Origin: DATFPQ01 sp035264765
GTDB taxonomy: Bacteria > Actinomycetota > Actinomycetes > Actinomycetales > Angustibacteraceae
Assembly (NCBI GenBank): GCA_035264765.1
Contig: DATFPQ010000082.1
Span: forward strand, 1-5,692
DNA length: 5,692 bases
Reading direction: 5' to 3'
The position numbers were made by a program, and so were the translations under genes. Of this stretch, positions 1 through 4,572 are shown in pieces (position 1 is the first letter of the stretch; each line of letters begins with the position of its first letter). The notes below the pieces were generated by a model. The model was not told where the DNA came from. It saw nothing but the letters and a program-made list of their open reading frames with translations, and ran no database searches.

Positions 1-699
1 CCCGCCCCCCAGCCGGCTGCCGACGCGGTGGAGCCGTCGAGTCGCCGACGGGCCTCACACCGCCGGGCCGCGCCGGCGACCGCGGCTCCGGAGGCGCTCG
101 TCGCGCTCGGCCTGTCCCCGGACAGCCCCGTCCACGCGGCGTCCGCGGACCCGCGGACCGTGCTGTTGGACCTGCTGTCCGACGTGGCCGTGTCGGCGCC
201 CACCGACCTGCGGGGCACGGCGGTGCTGGTGGGGCCGGTCGGTCCGGCCCGGGCCGTGGCCCGGCGGCTGCTCGCCGAGACCGGCCTGCCCCGCCAGTGC
301 CTGCTCGTGGTGGACCTGGACGACGACGAGCTCGTCGTAGCCGACCTGCTGGTGGCGGCCGCGGAGCGCTGCGGTCGCCACGGCGCCGCCGTCGTGGTGC
401 TCGGCGCCGGCTCCACCCGACAGGAGGGTCGGGCCGCGGGCCGGCTCGCCGCACTGCTCGGCTCCGGACCGCTCACCGCCGTGGTCGACGCCACGCGGGA
501 CGCCGACGCCACCCGCGACTGGCTCGAGACCCTGGCCGGCGCCGGGCGCCGCATCGACGACCTGGCGGCCTTCGACGTGTCGGGCACGACCGTGCCACTG
601 CGGCTGCTCGAGCTCGGACACCCGGTGTCCTGGCTGGACGCCGTCCCCGCCACGCTGGGCACCTGGGCCGCGCCCTGCCTGGAGCGCCTGCGGGCCTAG
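1..699 (+). CDS. Degenerate FlhF-like (SRP-type GTPase fold) protein, 5' end cut by window
   Basis: The frame is open from base 1, so the gene most likely starts upstream; the first in-frame start visible is GTG at 28, inside an Ala/Pro/Arg-rich stretch that looks like a linker rather than a true N-terminus. Numbering from that GTG, residues 63-222 follow the order of an FlhF/SRP G domain. GPVGPARAV (69-77) sits where FlhF has the P-loop GPTGVGKTT. LGAGSTRQEGRAAGRLAALL (125-144) sits where FlhF has DTAGRS and the following helix. IDDLAAFDVSG (176-186) replaces the TKLD strand, and HPVSWLDAVPATL (198-210) resembles the closing PVSYxTxGQxVP segment. The P-loop Lys/Thr and the TKxD box are absent, so GTP binding is unlikely. 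FlhF normally guides flagellar placement and assembly at the membrane. The csrA gene follows 28 bases downstream, which fits a flagellar cluster. The homology call rests on motif order only; an unrelated hypothetical protein remains possible. That this is a coding gene is secure. Confidence 0.8.
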   Translation, partial: PAPQPAADAVEPSSRRRASHRRAAPATAAPEALVALGLSPDSPVHAASADPRTVLLDLLSDVAVSAPTDLRGTAVLVGPVGPARAVARRLLAETGLPRQCLLVVDLDDDELVVADLLVAAAERCGRHGAAVVVLGAGSTRQEGRAAGRLAALLGSGPLTAVVDATRDADATRDWLETLAGAGRRIDDLAAFDVSGTTVPLRLLELGHPVSWLDAVPATLGTWAAPCLERLRA

Positions 700-708
700 C
701 AGCCGGTT

Positions 709-733
709 CGGCACCTATGCTGGAGCGGTGCTG
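709..733 (+). promoter_or_regulatory. Possible RNA hairpin over the csrA start with GGA in its loop
   Basis: GCACC (711-715) pairs with GGTGC (727-731), and the stem can extend outward by a G-U pair (710/732) and a C-G pair (709/733). The 11-base loop TATGCTGGAGC contains a GGAG, and the GTG start of csrA (728-730) lies in the 3' arm. CsrA proteins bind GGA in hairpin loops near start codons, so this could be an autoregulatory site on a transcript reading through from upstream. The stem is short and no folding was computed; it may be chance in GC-rich DNA. Confidence 0.35.
716..721 (+). promoter_or_regulatory. Possible -10 element for a leaderless csrA transcript
   Basis: TATGCT fits the actinobacterial housekeeping -10 pattern TAnnnT. 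It ends six bases before the csrA GTG, so transcription would begin at or next to the start codon and give a leaderless mRNA, which is common in Actinobacteria. No convincing -35 box lies 16-18 bases upstream (the region is the end of the preceding gene). This and the 709-733 hairpin cannot act on the same transcript. Confidence 0.3.
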
Positions 734-985
734 GTACTGACGCGCCGGATCGGGCAGAGCCTCGTCATCGGGGACGACATCGTCCTGCGCGTCCTGGAGG
801 TCAAGGGCGACGTCGTGCGCCTCGGCGTGGACGCGCCCCGCGAGGTGAAGGTGCACCGCCAGGAGGTGCACGACGCCGTCAGCGCCGCCAACCGGGCCGC
901 GACGGCGAGCAGCGACGAGGCCGTGGCCGCGCTCCGGCAGGCCGTCGAGGGACGCCGCGGCAGCGGGCCGACAATCGGCGGATAA
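728..985 (+). CDS. csrA: Carbon storage regulator CsrA (RsmA), translational regulator
   Basis: This 85-residue protein is a small dimeric RNA-binding regulator that binds GGA-containing leaders and usually blocks ribosome access; in flagellated Gram-positives the classic target is the flagellin mRNA, with FliW as antagonist. The N-terminus MLVLTRRIGQSLVIGDDI is the family signature, with the RNA-contacting L4 and R6 and the conserved R44 in VDAPREVKVHRQEV (34-47). That signature fixes the start at GTG 728. The GGAG at 722-725 is only two bases from the start, too close for a normal Shine-Dalgarno site. The tail from about residue 55 (Ala/Arg-rich, ending GSGPTIGG) makes the protein longer than the 61-residue E. 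coli form; such C-terminal extensions occur in FliW-type CsrA proteins. It is 28 bases downstream of the FlhF-like gene, probably in the same flagellar transcription unit. No fliW gene is in the window. Confidence 0.96.
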   Translation: MLVLTRRIGQSLVIGDDIVLRVLEVKGDVVRLGVDAPREVKVHRQEVHDAVSAANRAATASSDEAVAALRQAVEGRRGSGPTIGG

Positions 986-1029
986 CCGACAGCGGGCGGA
1001 TCGGGGGGCCCGAGGACCGCGCCACCCGC

Positions 1030-1057
1030 TCAAGAACCGCCCCTCGGATGCCGATAG
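1030..1057 (+). promoter_or_regulatory. FliA/WhiG-type (sigma-28) promoter of the EAL-HDOD gene
   Basis: TCAAGAAC (1030-1037), a 12-base spacer and GCCGATAG (1050-1057) match the sigma-28 family consensus TAAAGTTT-N11-GCCGATAA, with seven of eight bases in the -10 element. The following gene begins with GTG at 1065, seven bases after the -10, so the transcript should start at or within a few bases of the start codon. No Shine-Dalgarno sequence lies between, which fits a leaderless mRNA. The promoter would put the gene under the flagellar late-gene sigma factor, in keeping with csrA upstream. Confidence 0.65.
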
Positions 1058-1064
1058 TTCCGGT

Positions 1065-2291
1065 GTGACGTCGACGACCGAGTCCCGCGGACTGCTCACC
1101 CGGCCCCGCCAGGCATCCCCCACGGCTCTGGCCCGCCAGCCCATCGTTGACCGCCACGGCAGGGCGTACGGCTACGAGCTGCTGTTCCGTGGCCCCGGCC
1201 CGGCCGGCGCGAACCACGACGGCGACCGTGCGACCGCGGGTGTGCTCGTCGGCGCGGCCTGCGACATCGGCTGGTCCACGCTCGGCGGCGGTCGCCCGCT
1301 CTTCGTCAACGTGGGTACCGGCATGCTCCACGACCGCGTGCTCGAGCTGGCACCCCCGCAGGCCACCGTGCTCGAGGTCCTCGAGGAGGTCGAGGTGGAC
1401 GAGGCCACGGTCGCCCGCGTCGCCGCGCTCCGCGCCCTCGGCTACGACATCGCGCTGGACGACTTCGTGGAGGGCTCCTCGGCCGAGCGGCTGGTGCCCA
1501 TCGCCCGGTTCGTGAAGATCGACGTCCTCGCGACGCCCGCCGAGCGGTACGAGCCGCTGGTGGCCCGGCTGCACGCCGGGGGAGCCGTCGTCGTCGCCGA
1601 GAAGGTCGAGGACGCCGCGACGTTCCAGCGGTGCGTGGACGCCGGCTTCGACCTGTTCCAGGGCTACTGGTTCGCCCGGCCGGCCGAGCAGCAGTCCATG
1701 GACCTGTCACCCCACCGGGTGGTCTGCCTGCAGCTCATCGCGCTGCTGGCCCAGGACGAGCCGGACCTGCGCGAGATCGAGTCCCTCGTCACGGCGGACG
1801 CCGCGCTCGTCGTCCGGACGCTGCGGATGGCCAACAGCGCCGCGGTCGGCGCCGGACGCGAGATCAGCTCGGTCCGCCAGGCCGTGGTGATGGTGGGGCC
1901 CAAGGCGCTGTCCGGCTGGGTCGCCCTCATGCTCATGGCCCACGCCCCCGGCGAGAACCCGCTCACCGCCGCGGAGGTCCTGGTGCGGGCTCGAGCCTGC
2001 GAGATCGTCGCCAGCGGCCGGCACCGGGCCGCCGCGGGCGCGGCCTTCCTCGCCGGCCTGGTGTCCAGCCTCGTTGACCTCGGCGGCGTGCTCGCCGACG
2101 AGCTGCTGGACGCGATCGGCGCCTCGGACGAGATCCGCCACGCCGTGCTCACCCGCAGCGGTCCGCTGGGCGACATCATCACCGAGGTGTTCGCGCACGT
2201 CGCCGGCGAGGACGAGGACGCGGACATCAGCGTCCAGCTCGCGCACCTGGCGGCGCTCGCTTGGTTCGGACAGCTGCGCCAGCTGGTCTGA
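1065..2291 (+). CDS. EAL-HDOD domain protein (YuxH-like), cyclic-di-GMP signalling
   Basis: A 408-residue soluble protein with an N-terminal EAL domain (about 20-210) and a C-terminal HDOD domain (about 218-390), the architecture of YuxH-like proteins including Vibrio cholerae CdgJ, a motility-linked phosphodiesterase. EAL domains hydrolyse or sense cyclic di-GMP. Visible EAL residues are E38 (in ELLFR, replacing the EAL triplet), N82 (FVNV), E104 and E107 (LEVLE), D132-D133, K151 (VKID), E179 and E182 (AEKVE) and Q199 (FQGYWFARP). Metal and catalytic ligands therefore appear kept, but loop 6 reads DDFVEGSS rather than DDFGTGYS, so activity is uncertain. The HDOD part contains the typical RMANSAAVG and SVRQAVVMVG segments and, as usual for HDOD, lacks an HD metal pair. 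GTG 1065 is chosen because the EAL domain begins soon after and a sigma-28-like promoter ends just before it. It lies 79 bases after csrA and is closed by a hairpin three bases after its stop. It likely tunes motility. Confidence 0.94.
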   Translation: MTSTTESRGLLTRPRQASPTALARQPIVDRHGRAYGYELLFRGPGPAGANHDGDRATAGVLVGAACDIGWSTLGGGRPLFVNVGTGMLHDRVLELAPPQATVLEVLEEVEVDEATVARVAALRALGYDIALDDFVEGSSAERLVPIARFVKIDVLATPAERYEPLVARLHAGGAVVVAEKVEDAATFQRCVDAGFDLFQGYWFARPAEQQSMDLSPHRVVCLQLIALLAQDEPDLREIESLVTADAALVVRTLRMANSAAVGAGREISSVRQAVVMVGPKALSGWVALMLMAHAPGENPLTAAEVLVRARACEIVASGRHRAAAGAAFLAGLVSSLVDLGGVLADELLDAIGASDEIRHAVLTRSGPLGDIITEVFAHVAGEDEDADISVQLAHLAALAWFGQLRQLV

Positions 2292-2294
2292 GCA

Positions 2295-2319
2295 GTGGGA
2301 CGCCGGACCGGCGTCCCAC
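2295..2319 (+). terminator. Hairpin terminator after the EAL-HDOD gene
   Basis: GTGGGACGCCGG (2295-2306) and CCGGCGTCCCAC (2308-2319) are perfect inverse complements over 12 bases, folding as an 11-bp stem with a three-base loop. It begins three bases after the TGA stop. There is no T-tract, as is common for actinobacterial hairpin terminators. Confidence 0.65.
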
Positions 2320-2344
2320 CGGCTGGCCCGGACTGTGGTCGGCT

Positions 2345-2413
2345 CGCGCCGGATCGACGTCATCGTGGCAACGAGCATCGCGGAGACGACGCTCGTTGCC
2401 ACGATCCGGCGCG
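2345..2413. repeat. Large interrupted inverted repeat between EAL-HDOD and methyltransferase genes
   Basis: The core is a perfect 15-bp inverted repeat, ATCGTGGCAACGAGC (2362-2376) against 2391-2405, with a 14-base spacer. Inside the spacer, TCG (2378-2380) can pair with CGA (2387-2389), leaving a six-base loop CGGAGA. Outside it, CGCGCCGGATCG (2345-2356) is the exact inverse complement of 2402-2413. The right arm (2391-2413) is thus a continuous 23 bases, while the left arm carries the same 23 bases interrupted by nine extra bases containing GACGTC and a second ATCG. It could be a second terminator, a REP-like or miniature mobile palindrome, or an operator for the methyltransferase 75 bases downstream. 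The structure is plain; its role is unknown. Confidence 0.85.
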
Positions 2414-2487
2414 TACCGCGTGGGAGGCCTTCGGCCCGCCGGGTAACCGGTGGCGCCGCGAGGGTCGTCGAGGTCAGGCTCGACCCC

Positions 2488-3237
2488 GTGGCGGGCGAGC
2501 AGTTCGACGAGTGGATCGCTGAACGGTACGAGCGCCTGTGGCCGGAGCTGTTCGACCCCGCGGTGGTCGACCCGGCGGTGAGCTTCCTGGCCGCGCTGGC
2601 CGACGGCGGGCCGGCTCTGGAGCTGGGGATCGGCACTGGCCGCATCGCGCTGCCGCTGAGCCGTCGGGGCATTCCCGTGCACGGCATCGAGGCGTCGCAG
2701 GCGATGGTGAACCGCCTGCGGGCTCAGCCGGGCGGAGAAGGCATCGGCGTGACGATCGGCGACTTCGCCGCTGCGACCGTGAGCGGGCAGTTTCCCCTGG
2801 CCTACCTGGTGCGGAACACGATCACGAACCTCACCGCTCAGGCCGAGCAGGTGCAGTGCTTCCGCAACGTGGCCGCGCACCTCGTGCCGGGCGGCTGCTT
2901 CGTCGTCGAGAACTACGTCCCCGAGCTGCGCCGGCTGCCGCCCGGCGAGACGGTCCATGTCTTCACCGCGACCCCGGACCACCTGGGCTTCGAGGAGTAC
3001 GACGTCGGATCACAGATCGCGTACTCGCACCACTATTGGGACATCGACGGCCGGCTCAAGACCTTCTCGAGTCCGCACCGGTACGTGTGGCCGTCCGAGC
3101 TCGACCTGATGGCACACCTCGCCGGGATGAGCCTGCGCGAGCGGTGGAGCGGGTGGACCCGCGAGCCGTTCACCGGCGAGAGCCGCAGCCACGTGTCGGT
3201 CTGGTGCACGCCGAGCGCCGACCGAGACGCCGAGTGA
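2488..3237 (+). CDS. Class I SAM-dependent methyltransferase, substrate unknown
   Basis: A 249-residue cytosolic protein with a Rossmann-type methyltransferase domain. From GTG 2488, motif I is ALELGIGTGRIALPL (43-57), binding S-adenosylmethionine. The acidic ribose contact is probably E68 in VHGIEAS, followed by VTIGDFA (88-94) with D92, then LVRNTITNL (107-115) at the motif IV position and LVPGGCFVVEN (132-142) at the post-motif strand. The C-terminal third (FEEYDV, SHHYWDIDGR, WPSELDLM, SHVSVW) is the usual cap of small-molecule-type class I enzymes; nothing identifies the substrate. The start is uncertain: the frame is open much further upstream through the inverted repeat. GTG 2488 has a modest AGG nine bases before it and gives a family-typical length, while GTG 2365 would add 41 low-complexity residues encoded partly by the repeat. 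The VVEVRLDP residues just before 2488 look protein-like, so a slightly earlier rare start is possible. It stands alone and converges with the next gene. Confidence 0.9.
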   Translation: MAGEQFDEWIAERYERLWPELFDPAVVDPAVSFLAALADGGPALELGIGTGRIALPLSRRGIPVHGIEASQAMVNRLRAQPGGEGIGVTIGDFAAATVSGQFPLAYLVRNTITNLTAQAEQVQCFRNVAAHLVPGGCFVVENYVPELRRLPPGETVHVFTATPDHLGFEEYDVGSQIAYSHHYWDIDGRLKTFSSPHRYVWPSELDLMAHLAGMSLRERWSGWTREPFTGESRSHVSVWCTPSADRDAE

Positions 3238-3248
3238 CCGCGGCGGGG

Positions 3249-3674
3249 TCAGAAGCGAAACGGCCGGGGCGGCGCGGCGAGCGTCGCGCGGGGGCACTCG
3301 GCGAGGGTCAGCCCACCGAAGCCGAGTGCGGCGTCGGTGAGGGACGACACCGTCCAGCCGTGGTCGACCCCGAACCGGGTGACGGTCACCCGGTAGATGG
3401 TGATCTCGTACTTCGTGGGCGTGCCGTAGGCGACCTGGATGGTCCCGATCAGCTCGGCGCCCGCGGGGTTGTCGTAGCCGTGCCACGGCCGGTCGTACAG
3501 GCTCCACAGCTGCGGCTCGGATTGCCACACGCCACCGTTCTCGACGTCGCGCAGCGCCAGCTCGACCAGGACCGCGCGGGCGGCCTCCTCCGGCACGATG
3601 GCGGCCGGCCGGATGACCTCGGAGACCACGCCCTCGTCGTATGCCTCTGCCATCAGCAGCTCGCGCTGGTCCAT
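3249..3674 (-). CDS. Uncharacterised 141-residue protein
   Basis: I do not recognise the family. The start is ATG at 3674-3672, preceded on this strand by AGGAG with five bases of spacing; the frame remains open 17 codons further up, but those codons are Arg-rich and lack such a site. The protein is soluble-looking, with no signal peptide or membrane segment. An N-terminal helical part (1-44, MDQRELLMAEAYDEG onward, acidic) is followed by an aromatic-rich stretch (VWQSEPQLWSLYDRPWHGYDN, roughly 49-69). A beta-strand-like half follows, with GTIQVAYGTPTKYEITIY (77-94) and VTRFGVDHGWTVSSL (98-112), then a Pro/Arg-rich tail ending PPRPFRF. The alternating pattern suggests a small alpha+beta or beta-sandwich domain, but this is only inference. 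Codon use and the absence of a better frame on the opposite strand support it as real. It is convergent with the methyltransferase, 11 bases from its stop, with no terminator visible between them. Confidence 0.78.
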   Translation of the reverse strand: MDQRELLMAEAYDEGVVSEVIRPAAIVPEEAARAVLVELALRDVENGGVWQSEPQLWSLYDRPWHGYDNPAGAELIGTIQVAYGTPTKYEITIYRVTVTRFGVDHGWTVSSLTDAALGFGGLTLAECPRATLAAPPRPFRF

Positions 3675-3954
3675 GCCCGCTCCTCGTCGCGCTCGGGTGC
3701 TGGTGCACCGGTTCACCCGGCTCATCGGCCAAGGGCGTGCGCTTGCTGAGGCCTCGGGACGGATTCCGCCGAAGGAGTGGTGCGTGACGCCGGGGTGCTC
3801 GGTAGCGGCGATGACGGGGTGGCGGGCTGGTGCGGGCGGTCGCGGTGCGGCACACTGTCGCTACCCGCTGGAGTCGTCGCGCCGATGGCGCTCGACCACC
3901 CGGGGCGCCGAGGTCGTTGGGGAAGACGTCCCTCGGAGCCACAGGAGGTCGGCG
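3675..3954. other. Divergent intergenic region
   Basis: This 280-base region separates the 141-residue protein gene (minus) from the DUF3145 gene (plus), so both promoters should lie here. No convincing gene is seen: the open plus-strand frame through it gives unstructured Arg/Gly-rich translation. A partial palindrome, CGGGTG (3694-3699) and CACCCG (3714-3719) around the exact palindrome GGTGCACC (3702-3709), sits 20-45 bases upstream of the minus-strand start. CACACT (3851-3856) is a weak -10-like sequence for the plus gene without a clear -35. Promoters cannot be placed with confidence. Confidence 0.5.
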
Positions 3955-4458
3955 ATGTCTTCAGCGACGACGCGCGGTGTCGTCTTCGTGCACTCCGCGC
4001 CGCCCGCGCTGTGCCCCCACGTGGAGTGGGCCGCCGGCGCGGTTCTTGGCGTGCGCCTGCACCTGGACTGGACCGGCCAGCCGGCCGAGCCCGGCAGCCT
4101 GCGCACGGAGCTGTCCTGGCAGGGACCGGCGGGCACCGGCGCCCGCCTGGCCTCCGCGCTGCGGGGATGGGACCGGCTGCGTTACGAGGTCACCGAGGAG
4201 CCGAGCGCCGGCGCGGACGGTGCCCGCTGGAGCCACACGCCCGCGCTCGGCGTGCACCACGCGGTGGTCGGCGTCCACGGCGACGTGCTGCTGCACGAGG
4301 ACCGCGTGCGGGCGGCGGTGGCGGCGTCCGGCGGGGACGGGCGGGCGCTGACCGAGGAGCTCGACCGGGTGCTCGGCCGGGCCTGGGACGCCGAGCTGGA
4401 GCCGTTCCGGTACGCCGGCGACGGCGCTCCCGTCCGCTGGCTGCACCGGGTGGGCTGA
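3955..4458 (+). CDS. DUF3145 family protein, actinobacterial conserved protein of unknown function
   Basis: A 167-residue protein with strong family signatures along its whole length: RGVVFVHSAPPALCPHVEW (7-25), ELSWQGPAGTGARLASALRGW in the middle, RYEVTEEPSAGADGARW, HHAVVGVHGDVLLHEDRVR, and FRYAGDGAPVRWLH (151-164) close to the end. This pattern is that of DUF3145, present across Actinobacteria and without an assigned function as far as I know. No signal peptide or membrane helix is seen, so it is presumably cytoplasmic. ATG 3955 is chosen because AGGAGG (3943-3948) lies six bases before it, an almost ideal ribosome binding site, and because the signature starts at residue 7. The frame is open further upstream, but that part is non-conserved. 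It is a single-gene unit closed by a strong hairpin 46 bases after the stop. Identification by recalled family pattern is confident; any function would be speculation. Confidence 0.93.
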   Translation: MSSATTRGVVFVHSAPPALCPHVEWAAGAVLGVRLHLDWTGQPAEPGSLRTELSWQGPAGTGARLASALRGWDRLRYEVTEEPSAGADGARWSHTPALGVHHAVVGVHGDVLLHEDRVRAAVAASGGDGRALTEELDRVLGRAWDAELEPFRYAGDGAPVRWLHRVG

Positions 4459-4504
4459 TCGACGACGGGCCTGGCGGTACGCCGCGAGGCACGCCACCAC
4501 CCCG

Positions 4505-4548
4505 AACGAGGAAACGGCGCACGCGTCAGCGTGCGCCGTTTCCTCGTT
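4505..4548. terminator. Bidirectional terminator between DUF3145 and MFS genes
   Basis: A perfect 20-bp stem, AACGAGGAAACGGCGCACGC (4505-4524) against 4529-4548, with loop GTCA (4525-4528). The plus-strand 3' arm ends in TTTCCTCGTT; the minus strand reads the same arms, so it can stop both convergent genes. It lies 46 bases after the DUF3145 stop and 24 bases beyond the stop of the MFS gene. Confidence 0.88.
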
Positions 4549-4572
4549 GCGAGGCGTGGGGGGAACTACAGG

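Noticed and set aside
967..979. GCCGA-CAA-TCGGC palindrome at the csrA 3' end
   Set aside because: Five-bp stem inside the coding end, no T-tract; expected by chance at this GC content.
1001..1013. TCGGG-GGG-CCCGA hairpin between csrA and the EAL-HDOD gene
   Set aside because: Only five base pairs and no T-tract; too weak to call as a terminator.
1048..1068. Mini-ORF MPIVPV with its stop overlapping the GTG start of the EAL-HDOD gene
   Set aside because: Its ATG and second codon overlap the -10 element GCCGATAG, so the predicted transcript would begin after it; no ribosome binding site precedes it.
2074..2487. Upstream extension of the methyltransferase frame into the EAL-HDOD gene
   Set aside because: Low-complexity Ser/Arg/Thr translation overlapping a confident gene and its terminator; no conserved domain.
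2538..3749. Long plus-strand open frame across the methyltransferase and the minus-strand gene
   Set aside because: Arg/Gly/Ala-rich translation typical of a shifted frame in high-GC DNA; the methyltransferase motifs lie in another frame.
3715..3750. Minus-strand GCCGATGA resembling a sigma-28 -10 element upstream of the 141-residue protein gene
   Set aside because: No acceptable -35 sequence at the required spacing; the nearby CAAG is about three bases too close.
2391..4550. CTCGTTGC shared by the 2345-2413 repeat and the 4505-4548 terminator
   Set aside because: The match is only eight bases and flanks differ; likely chance.
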